Positions 1 through 5,026 of a stretch of 6,975 nucleotides of DNA are shown one piece after another. Positions within the stretch are counted from its first letter, which is position 1, and the number at the start of each line of letters is the position of its first letter. The notes below the pieces were generated by a model. It was given only the letters and a program-made list of their open reading frames with translations, ran no database searches and had not been told where the DNA came from. Where the stretch lies: NCBI GenBank assembly GCA_019347995.1, contig JAHWKH010000129.1, forward strand, positions 1 to 6,975, read 5' to 3'. A program made the translations under genes and the position numbers. The stretch comes from Gemmatimonadota bacterium. Lineage in GTDB: Bacteria > Gemmatimonadota > Gemmatimonadetes > Longimicrobiales > UBA6960.

Positions 1-363
1 GCCCTCGGCTCGCCGGCGATCGAGAAGGCGCTCGGCAGCATCGCCCCCGCCGCGAGAGTTTACCTCCTGGGCCTGCTCAACGTCCGGCTGGGGGAGGCCG
101 CCGCCGCCGAGCGCTCGCTCGCGGAGCTGGAAGGACCCCTGGCCGGCGAGCAGGATGCCGCGGGACTGGCCGGCTCGCTGCGGGCGCTCTGGCCGTGGCA
201 GCCCTGGGAGTCGCACGAGCGCGTGCTGCTGTGGCCGTCGCCGGGCGATCCCGTGACCTCGGTCGTGCTGCTCTCGGCTGCCGGATTCGCCGTCGTCGTG
301 CTGCTGACCTGGTGGGGATGGCGGCGCCTCGCCGACCCGACGCCCGACGCCGAGGCCGGGTGA
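1..363 (+). CDS. C-terminal part of a membrane protein of unknown family, TPR-like helices then one transmembrane segment
   Basis: The reading frame is open from the first base and ends at TGA 361-363, giving the last 120 residues of a protein that begins outside the window. Residues about 16-44 (RVYLLGLLNVRLG followed by AAAAERSLAELE) look like a TPR or other alpha-helical hairpin repeat. A Trp- and Pro-rich patch (LWPWQPW, 63-69) follows. Residues about 86-107 form one strongly hydrophobic segment ending in WWGWRR, and the tail is short and acidic (DPTPDAEAG). Helical repeats on one side of the membrane with a C-terminal anchor is inference. I do not recognise the family and cannot assign a function. 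Codon use (GC-rich third positions) matches the neighbours, so the frame is probably real. Confidence 0.7.
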   Translation, partial: ALGSPAIEKALGSIAPAARVYLLGLLNVRLGEAAAAERSLAELEGPLAGEQDAAGLAGSLRALWPWQPWESHERVLLWPSPGDPVTSVVLLSAAGFAVVVLLTWWGWRRLADPTPDAEAG

Positions 364-411
364 GCGTGACGGGTACCGCCCCGCTGGTGGAATTCGTGCC
401 CTGACAAGGGT

Positions 412-441
412 TTGGCCGTGCGCGACCGGGGAAACTATATT
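412..441 (+). promoter_or_regulatory. Putative housekeeping-type promoter for the 493-1137 gene
   Basis: TATATT at 436-441 stands out as an AT island in very GC-rich sequence and resembles a -10 box. TTGGCC at 412-417 matches four of six bases of a TTGACA -35 box at an 18-nt spacing. The predicted start near 448 gives a leader of about 45 nt before ATG 493. The -10 lies in the octamer CTATATTG (435-442), which recurs nearly unchanged (CTATCTTG) before the TPR lipoprotein gene. This is pattern matching only. Confidence 0.5.
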
Positions 442-475
442 GGGGGTGGATGCGGAGTCCCGCGTCCGTTCCCCC

Positions 476-483
476 AGGTGGAG
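476..483 (+). promoter_or_regulatory. Shine-Dalgarno sequence that decides the ATG 493 start
   Basis: AGGTGGAG lies 9 nt before ATG 493. It favours that start over TTG 412 and GTG 418, which are in the same frame but have no such site and overlap the likely promoter. Confidence 0.6.
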
Positions 484-492
484 CGCGTTGCC

Positions 493-1137
493 ATGAGCCC
501 CGACTCGCGGGAGAGCCCCGAGCGCAAGGACGGCGTGGGACCGCCGGCGTCCGCGGCGGGCCGGCGACGCGATGGCCGCCCGGCCGAGCTGGACCGGCTT
601 CCCCCACCCGCCTTCCCTCCAGGATCGCGGCGCATCGCGCCGCGCCGGTCGGACCGCGCGGTGCCGGCGCGGGAAAACGGCGAGGGCATCCCCTCCGATG
701 CCTTCATCTCGCCCGACGACCCCTTCTCGGCCGCCCAGGACGTCCCCGAGGACGCCTTCATCGAGCCGGACGAGCCCATCGTCCGGGACGACGGTGTGGG
801 CCGCGAGGCCTTCATCTCGCCCGACGAGCCGCTGCCGTCGAGGACCCGGCGTCCCACGGCCCCCGACCCGACGGATCCGTTCGACGCCGTGGTGACCGGG
901 ATCGACGACGACCCTCACCTCGAGGAGGACCGGCGTCGGTCGGGAGCCGGCGCGACGTTCGACGATCCTCACGTGGCGGCGCTGGTGGAGCGGGTGGGTC
1001 GGCTGGCGGACGCCCTGCGGGAGCGAGGCGAGGCGGGGCTGCGCAGTACGCCCGACCTGAGCGGCTTCGAGGCGACGCTGCGGGCCTACTGCGTCGGCTG
1101 GCTCGCGGCCCGTCGTGAGGGGTCCCGGGACGGTTGA
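493..1137 (+). CDS. Hypothetical acidic, proline-rich protein with an 18-residue-period AFI(S/E)PD motif
   Basis: The protein has 214 residues, starts at ATG 493 with a good ribosome site and ends at TGA 1135-1137. I do not recognise the family. Residues 1-66 are rich in Arg, Pro, Ser and Gly and look disordered. Residues 69-113 hold three copies of a nine-residue motif: DAFISPDDP (69-77), DAFIEPDEP (87-95) and EAFISPDEP (105-113), each exactly 18 residues after the last. DDPH then occurs at 139-142 and again at 157-160, also 18 apart. Residues about 161-207 are predicted helical (VAALVERVGRLADALRERG, then LRAYCVGWLAARR) and may be the only folded part. There is no signal peptide or membrane segment, so it is probably cytoplasmic. 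The short acidic motifs around Phe-Ile could be docking sites for a partner protein; this is inference. It appears monocistronic, with a promoter upstream and a hairpin over its stop codon. Confidence 0.72.
   Translation: MSPDSRESPERKDGVGPPASAAGRRRDGRPAELDRLPPPAFPPGSRRIAPRRSDRAVPARENGEGIPSDAFISPDDPFSAAQDVPEDAFIEPDEPIVRDDGVGREAFISPDEPLPSRTRRPTAPDPTDPFDAVVTGIDDDPHLEEDRRRSGAGATFDDPHVAALVERVGRLADALRERGEAGLRSTPDLSGFEATLRAYCVGWLAARREGSRDG
697..831 (+). repeat. Three-unit in-frame repeat, 54-bp period
   Basis: The repeated cores lie at 697-723, 751-777 and 805-831, with starts exactly 54 bp apart, encoding [DE]AFI[SE]PD[DE]P. Units 1 and 3 share an identical 20-base stretch (700-719 and 808-827), while unit 2 has diverged at several positions. 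The intervening sequences are not conserved, so the core is likely under selection while the linkers drift. Confidence 0.75.
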
Positions 1138-1162
1138 TCGGGCCGGCGGCCCGATCTAGCTT
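1134..1162 (+). promoter_or_regulatory. Putative promoter of the tRNA-Arg gene
   Basis: TTGATC (1134-1139) and TAGCTT (1157-1162) are separated by 17 nt and resemble -35 and -10 boxes. CTAGCTTC (1156-1163) is a weaker version of the CTAT(A/C)TTG element seen before two other genes here. The -35 box overlaps the stop codon of the upstream gene and the spacer is a perfect hairpin. Placement is plausible but rests on weak matches. Confidence 0.35.
1136..1156 (+). terminator. Perfect hairpin over the stop codon, terminator-like but without a T-run
   Basis: GATCGGGCC (1136-1144) and GGCCCGATC (1148-1156) form a 9-bp perfect stem with a GGC loop. The stem begins inside the TGA stop of the 493-1137 gene. 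The sequence after it (TCTAGCTTCC) is only weakly T-rich, so intrinsic termination is uncertain. It overlaps the spacer of the proposed tRNA promoter. Confidence 0.45.
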
Positions 1163-1167
1163 CCGTG

Positions 1168-1203
1168 GCCCTCCCTGGCGGAGGGCAGAGGCCAGCAGGC
1201 CTC
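1168..1203 (+). other. Two consecutive hairpins in the tRNA leader
   Basis: GCCCTCC (1168-1174) pairs with GGAGGGC (1180-1186) across a 5-nt loop. One base later, GAGGCC (1188-1193) pairs with GGCCTC (1198-1203) across the loop AGCA. Both stems are perfect and end 3 nt before the mature tRNA. They could shape processing of the precursor's 5' end or attenuate transcription. In sequence this GC-rich some short stems arise by chance. Confidence 0.4.
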
Positions 1204-1206
1204 CCG

Positions 1207-1280
1207 GTCCCCGTAGCTCAGGCGGATAGAGCACCGGTTTCCTAAACCGGGTGTCGCAGGTTCGAGTCCTGCCGGGGACG
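1207..1280 (+). tRNA. tRNA-Arg, anticodon CCT (reads AGG)
   Basis: The full cloverleaf folds by eye. The acceptor stem is GTCCCCG (1207-1213) with CGGGGAC (1273-1279), all seven pairs Watson-Crick. The D stem is GCTC (1216-1219) with GAGC (1229-1232). The anticodon stem is CCGGT (1234-1238) with ACCGG (1246-1250), enclosing loop TTCCTAA with anticodon CCT at 1241-1243. The variable region is GTGTC. The T stem is GCAGG with CCTGC around TTCGAGT. The discriminator is G1280. CCA is not encoded, so it must be added after transcription. CCT pairs with AGG, an arginine codon expected to be rare at this base composition. Confidence 0.95.
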
Positions 1281-1291
1281 CTTCCGCGTCC
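1276..1291 (+). other. Hairpin overlapping the tRNA 3' end
   Basis: GGACGC (1276-1281) pairs perfectly with GCGTCC (1286-1291) around a TTCC tetraloop. Its 5' arm uses the last four acceptor-stem bases and the discriminator of the tRNA, so it and the acceptor stem cannot form together. No T-run follows. It could influence 3' processing or readthrough into the next gene; this is inference. Confidence 0.4.
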
Positions 1292-1327
1292 GTGGTTCCT
1301 CGACGCTCCACGTCACGGTACGCGATC

Positions 1328-1969
1328 ATGTCCACATCCCATCATCCCGACACCGGGGAGGGCCGCAGGGCCCTCGTGGTCCCGGTCGTCGTGGCGCTGT
1401 TCCTCGGACTCGGCGCGACGGCGATGGTGGCCGCGTCGCTGCGCCGCCCCGAGCTTCCCACGTATCCGGTCACGCCTCCCTCCCCCCGGGAGGTCGGCGC
1501 CGTGCTGGACACGGCGACCCTCACCATCGACGCCTCCGCCGAGGGCGCGTGGCGCTTCTTCGATTTCTCGCGCGGGGCCGTCGTGCCCGCCGCGTCCGAT
1601 GCCGAGTGGGACCTGGCCTTCCGGCGCTTCGACATCATGGTCAACGGGGGCGAGGCCTTCGCGGGCGGGGGCGGCGCCCTCGACCTGGGCGACGTGGCTT
1701 TCGAGGAGGTGGAAGAGGTGCCCGCCGACGGATACCGGGTCACCGAGCCCGGCAGGGACTCCGCCCACGTGGTGATGGGCGACTGGTACGACTACGGCTT
1801 CACCAGCCACCTGCTCCGGCCGAAGGATCGCACCTACGCCCTGCGCACCGCCGACGGCCGCTACGCCAAGCTGCGCATCCTCTCCTACTACTGCCCCGGC
1901 GCCCGGCCGGGCTGCCTCACGCTCCGCTACGCCTACCAGGGAGACGGCAGCCGGCGGGTGGTTCCCTGA
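1328..1969 (+). CDS. HmuY-like haem-binding family protein, N-terminally membrane-anchored
   Basis: The protein has 213 residues from ATG 1328. Residues about 15-36 form one hydrophobic segment (LVVPVVVALFLGLGATAMVAA) with no lipobox Cys, so it is probably a signal anchor with the rest outside the cytoplasm. The mature part matches my recollection of the HmuY family: GAWRFFDFSRG (73-83), EWDLAFRRFDIMVNGG (93-108), GDWYDYGFTSHLL (151-163) and a C-terminal KLRILSYY followed by LTLRYAYQ (181-204). HmuY proteins bind haem, classically through two His; here His147 and His161 are the His residues in the mature domain, but I cannot show that they are ligands. Cys189 and Cys196 may form a disulfide. 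The start is uncertain: no clear Shine-Dalgarno precedes ATG 1328, and GTG 1292 lies in frame just 11 nt after the tRNA. No promoter is visible between the tRNA and this gene, so cotranscription is possible. No TonB-dependent receptor lies in the window. Confidence 0.8.
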   Translation: MSTSHHPDTGEGRRALVVPVVVALFLGLGATAMVAASLRRPELPTYPVTPPSPREVGAVLDTATLTIDASAEGAWRFFDFSRGAVVPAASDAEWDLAFRRFDIMVNGGEAFAGGGGALDLGDVAFEEVEEVPADGYRVTEPGRDSAHVVMGDWYDYGFTSHLLRPKDRTYALRTADGRYAKLRILSYYCPGARPGCLTLRYAYQGDGSRRVVP

Positions 1970-1989
1970 CGGCACGGGCGCCTATCTTG
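1961..1989 (+). promoter_or_regulatory. Putative promoter (-10 TATCTT) for the TPR/LVIVD operon
   Basis: TATCTT at 1983-1988, within CTATCTTG (1982-1989), is an isolated AT-rich element in the 59-nt gap after the HmuY-like gene. It closely matches CTATATTG before the 493 gene. The predicted start near 1995 leaves a leader of about 34 nt. No good -35 box is visible; GTTCCC (1961-1966) sits at the right distance but is a poor match. Confidence 0.42.
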
Positions 1990-2019
1990 TCGGACGCCCC
2001 CGATCCCGACCCCGGAAAT

Positions 2020-2023
2020 GGAG
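2020..2023 (+). promoter_or_regulatory. Ribosome binding site deciding the ATG 2029 start
   Basis: GGAG lies 5 nt before ATG 2029. The frame stays open far upstream, to about 1549, but that extension runs antisense-free through the HmuY-like gene in another frame. The site and the signal peptide after ATG 2029 fix the true start. Confidence 0.6.
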
Positions 2024-2028
2024 CATCC

Positions 2029-3066
2029 ATGAGCGCGGTGCCGCGACGTCTCCTCCTCCTGCTCGTCCTGGTCCTCGTGCCCGGCGCCTGCGCCCCCGGC
2101 GAGAACGCGTCGGCCGCCGGCGGTGCCGCCGCGGACGCGACCGACGTGGACGACCCGAGGGCGTCGCTGCCCGAGGGGGCAGAGGCGATCTCCCTCACCG
2201 GGGCGGTCCTGCGGGCACCCGACCAGCCGCCGGAGGTGCGGGCGGCGTACGAGGCGAACCTCGCCGCCGCGGAGGCCGATCTGGCCGCCGCACCCGACGA
2301 CGTGGAGGCGCGCATCTGGGTGGGGCGGCGTCTGGGCTACCTGGCTCGGTACCGGGATGCCATCGACGCGTTCGGCGCCGCCATGGACATCGCTCCCGAC
2401 GACGCGCGCCTCTACCGGCACCGCGGACACCGCTACATCACGGTACGGGAGCTGGAGAAGGCGGAGGCGGACCTGCGCCGCGCCGCCGAGCTCGAGCGGG
2501 GCCAGCCCGACGAGGTGGAGCCCGACGGCCTGCCCAACGAGCGGGGCATCCCCACGAGCACGCTCCAGGGCAACATCTGGTACCACCTGGGATTGGCGCA
2601 CTACCTCCAGGGCGAGCTCGAGCAGGCCCTGCTCGCGTACCGGGAGGGCATGGAGGTCGCCGATCACGACGACATGCGGGTGGCGACCGCGTACTGGCTG
2701 GTGAACACCCTCCTGCGGCTGGGCATGGAGGAGAGAGCGGACTCGGTCCTGGCGGAGATCCACGACGACATGGACGTCATCGAGAGCACGGCGTACATGG
2801 ACGTGCTGCGGCTCCACAAGGGAGAGACCACATCGGAGGAGCTCCTGGGTCCGGGGGGTGAGGACGCGACGCTCCAGGGTACGACCACGGCGTACGGGGT
2901 GGGGAACTGGCACTTCGTGAACGGCCGCCGGGAGCAGGCGTACCGCCTGTGGGAGCGCATGATGGAGGGCGACAGCCAGTGGGCCGCCTTCGGCTACATC
3001 GCCGCCGAGGCCGAGCTGGCGCGCGCGGGCCGCACTTCGAGCGACACGTCAGGCGACGAAGGATAA
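2029..3066 (+). CDS. TPR-repeat lipoprotein
   Basis: The protein has 345 residues from ATG 2029 (GGAG 5 nt upstream) to TAA 3064-3066. It opens with MSAVPRR, a Leu/Val run (8-17) and PGAC with Cys21, which reads as a lipoprotein signal, although Pro at -3 makes the lipobox imperfect. Residues 22-70 are a flexible Ala/Asp-rich linker. TPR-type helix pairs follow at about 92-123 (WVGRRLGYLARYRDAIDAFGAAMDIAPDD), 126-157, 183-212 (YHLGLAHYLQGELEQALLAYREG) and 217-246, with a weaker one at 289-313. A Pro/Asp/Glu-rich insert (159-180) separates the second and third. TPRs bind other proteins and carry no catalysis. Nine nucleotides separate its stop from the next start, so it is almost certainly cotranscribed with the LVIVD protein, which may be its partner. 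Partner and process are not identifiable from sequence. Confidence 0.85.
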   Translation: MSAVPRRLLLLLVLVLVPGACAPGENASAAGGAAADATDVDDPRASLPEGAEAISLTGAVLRAPDQPPEVRAAYEANLAAAEADLAAAPDDVEARIWVGRRLGYLARYRDAIDAFGAAMDIAPDDARLYRHRGHRYITVRELEKAEADLRRAAELERGQPDEVEPDGLPNERGIPTSTLQGNIWYHLGLAHYLQGELEQALLAYREGMEVADHDDMRVATAYWLVNTLLRLGMEERADSVLAEIHDDMDVIESTAYMDVLRLHKGETTSEELLGPGGEDATLQGTTTAYGVGNWHFVNGRREQAYRLWERMMEGDSQWAAFGYIAAEAELARAGRTSSDTSGDEG

Positions 3067-3075
3067 GAGGCTATC

Positions 3076-4980
3076 ATGAAAAGATTTGGACTGACCTTTG
3101 GGATGCTTCTGGCGCTCCCCTTCGCCGCGGCTGGCCAGGACACCGGGCGGCCGGCGAGCGTCGTGGTGGAGCCCGCCGAGCTGACGCTGCAGGTGGACGG
3201 GACCGCCCGCCTCAGCGCCCGGGCGCTGGACGACGCGGGACAGGGGCTGGAGAACGCCCCCCTGCGCTGGCTCGCGGTGACGCCGGACGTGGTCTCGGTG
3301 AGCGAGGAGGGCGTCGTCACCGCCCTGCGACCGGGGGAGGGGCAGGTGGCCGCGCTGTCGGGCGGCGTGCTGGGCTTCGCCGCCGTGCGCGTGGCCCAGC
3401 TCCCGCCCGACCGGATCTCGCTGGACGCGCCGGCGCTCACCGTCGCCGCCGGCAGGGGGCTCCCCCTCACGGTGTCGGCCACGACCCGCCTCGGCGATCC
3501 CGTGGCCGTCGCGGGCGTGCGCTACCGCTCCAGCGAGCCCGCCGTCGCCGGCGTAGACGCCACGGGCCACGTCTGGGGCCGGTCTCCCGGAACGGCGCGG
3601 GTGAGCGCCGAGCTCCCTTCCGGGCCGTCGGCCACGCTGGACGTGCGGGTGACGCCCGCGCGGGGCGGGGCGCCCAGCCTGGCGCCCATGACCGCCGAGG
3701 CCCGCACCGGCGACGTGGTGCGCTTCAGCGCCGGCGCCGGCGTGTTCCCGGCATGGACGGTGAGCGGCCCGGGCGCGGGGGTCCGGGCGGAGGGCGACGA
3801 AGGGGTCTTCGTGGCCGAGGAGCCCGGGACGTACCGGGTGAGCGCCCAGGTGGGGGAGGGGCTGGTGCGGACGGCCGTGGTGACGGTGACGCCGCGGGAG
3901 TCCGCCGCGCGCCTGGAGCAGCTCGGGCGTGGCCCCGCCGCGGACCACCACTCGGGCGACATGTGGGTGTTCGAAGGCCTGGACGGGCGCGACTACGTCT
4001 ACATCGGCACCTACCTCCACGACTGGATGAAGGTGTGGGACGTGACGGATCCGTCGAACCCGGTCCTCACCGACTCGTTGCAGGTCGACGCCCGGCGCAT
4101 CAACGACGTGAAGGTCCACGCCGACCGCGAGGTCGCCATCATCACCCGGGAGGGCGCGTCGGACCGGAGGAACGGCATGGTCCTCCTGGACATCCGCACC
4201 CCCGCCCACCCCACCATCCTCTCCCAGTACGTGGAGACGGTGACCGGCGGCGTGCACAACGTCTGGATCGAGGGCGACCTGGTGTACGCGGCCCACAACG
4301 GCACATCCGACATCCACATCATCGACATCTCGGAGCCCGAGCGGCCGGTGGAGGTGGGACGCTGGGGCCTCGACAAGGAGGACAAGACCCTCCACGACGT
4401 GATCGTCCAGGACGGATACGCCTACCTCTCCTACTGGGACGACGGCGTCGTCATCCTGGACGTGGGCGCCTCCACCCACGGCGGCACGCCCACCGAGCCC
4501 GCGTTCGTGAGCCGCTACGCCTACCCGCAGGGCAACACCCACGTGGCCTGGCGCCACGGCGACTACCTGTTCGTGGGAGACGAGATCTTCCCCGACGACT
4601 GGGACGCCGACCGGCCCATCGAGGCCCGCGGCTACATCCACGTCCTGGACGTCACCGACATCGACCATCCGCGGGAGGTGGCGACCTACGAGGTCCCCGA
4701 GGCCGGCGCCCACAACGTGTGGGTGGAGGAGGACCGCCTGTACGTCGGCTACTACCAGGCGGGACTGCGCGTCGTGGACATCTCGGGCGAGCTGCGCGGC
4801 GACCTGTACCGCCAGGGTCGGGAGCTGGCGTCGCTCAAGACCACCGACGCCGCGTCCACGGTCCCCAACTGGCCCATGACCTGGGGCGCACAGATCTTCA
4901 AGGGCCGCATCTACTCGTCGGACCTGAACTCGGGGCTGTGGATCTCGAGGCTCATCGAGGGCCCGCGGGTCGTCTTCTGA
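3076..4980 (+). CDS. Secreted Ig-like and LVIVD-repeat beta-propeller protein
   Basis: The protein has 634 residues from ATG 3076, preceded by AAGAGG (3065-3070, 5-nt spacer). Residues 1-20 are a signal peptide (MKRFGLTFGMLLALPFAAAG) with cleavage likely near AAA-GQ. Three beta-sandwich, bacterial Ig-like regions follow at about 27-107, 112-193 and 198-273; the first two show the Big-2 style of an SVSEEGVVTAL or VDATGHVWG strand followed by PGxxxV. From about 280 to 634 lies a propeller with LVIVD-type strands: MKVWDVTDPSNPVL (318-331), GMVLLDIRTPAHPTIL (367-382), IHIIDISEPERPVEVG (413-428), GVVILDVG (457-464), IHVLDVTDIDHPREVA (521-536), GLRVVDIS (563-570) and GLWISRL (620-626), consistent with about seven blades. 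It is probably exported or surface-exposed; LVIVD proteins lack a single known activity. It is cotranscribed with the TPR lipoprotein. The first codons (AAA AGA TTT GGA) are unusually AT-rich, which would keep the initiation region unstructured. Confidence 0.88.
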   Translation: MKRFGLTFGMLLALPFAAAGQDTGRPASVVVEPAELTLQVDGTARLSARALDDAGQGLENAPLRWLAVTPDVVSVSEEGVVTALRPGEGQVAALSGGVLGFAAVRVAQLPPDRISLDAPALTVAAGRGLPLTVSATTRLGDPVAVAGVRYRSSEPAVAGVDATGHVWGRSPGTARVSAELPSGPSATLDVRVTPARGGAPSLAPMTAEARTGDVVRFSAGAGVFPAWTVSGPGAGVRAEGDEGVFVAEEPGTYRVSAQVGEGLVRTAVVTVTPRESAARLEQLGRGPAADHHSGDMWVFEGLDGRDYVYIGTYLHDWMKVWDVTDPSNPVLTDSLQVDARRINDVKVHADREVAIITREGASDRRNGMVLLDIRTPAHPTILSQYVETVTGGVHNVWIEGDLVYAAHNGTSDIHIIDISEPERPVEVGRWGLDKEDKTLHDVIVQDGYAYLSYWDDGVVILDVGASTHGGTPTEPAFVSRYAYPQGNTHVAWRHGDYLFVGDEIFPDDWDADRPIEARGYIHVLDVTDIDHPREVATYEVPEAGAHNVWVEEDRLYVGYYQAGLRVVDISGELRGDLYRQGRELASLKTTDAASTVPNWPMTWGAQIFKGRIYSSDLNSGLWISRLIEGPRVVF

Positions 4981-4985
4981 GGCCG

Positions 4986-5026
4986 GCGCGGCGGGCCCGC
5001 GCAGGCCCCGCGAGTCCCCCGGGGAC
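4986..5026 (+). other. Palindromic sequence in the gap before the dehydratase gene
   Basis: The 46-nt gap contains the self-complementary GCGGGCCCGC (4991-5000), which can alternatively fold as GCGCG/CGCGC (4986-4990, 4998-5002). It also has GTCCCC (5014-5019) opposed to GGGGAC (5021-5026), ending at the GTG start codon. The only Shine-Dalgarno-like run, GGGGA, is inside the second palindrome and directly against the start. It may act as a weak terminator for the LVIVD gene or as a control on initiation. No T-run is present. Confidence 0.35.

Noticed and set aside
364..411. GGTACC-centred dyad after the first gene as a terminator.
   Set aside because: The stem is short and imperfect and lacks a T-run.
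412..492. An earlier TTG 412 or GTG 418 start for the acidic repeat protein.
   Set aside because: The -10-like TATATT and the predicted transcription start lie downstream of these codons, and AGGTGGAG points to ATG 493.
697..831. The 54-bp repeats as a CRISPR-like or mobile repeat array.
   Set aside because: The repeats are in frame, diverged at wobble and coding positions, and encode a conserved peptide motif inside a gene; no cas genes are present.
1207..1280. tRNA-Arg as an attachment site for an integrated element.
   Set aside because: I found no copy of the tRNA 3' end elsewhere in the window, no integrase gene, and no change in composition on either side.
1549..2028. An N-terminal extension of the TPR protein reading through the HmuY-like gene.
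   Set aside because: The stretch is Arg-rich out-of-frame sequence. ATG 2029 has a ribosome site and is followed directly by a lipoprotein signal.
1207..5026. Similarity between the tRNA acceptor arms (GTCCCCG/CGGGGAC) and the palindrome GTCCCC-C-GGGGAC before the dehydratase.
   Set aside because: The match is short and GC-only, the flanks do not match, and the rest of the tRNA is absent at 5014-5026.
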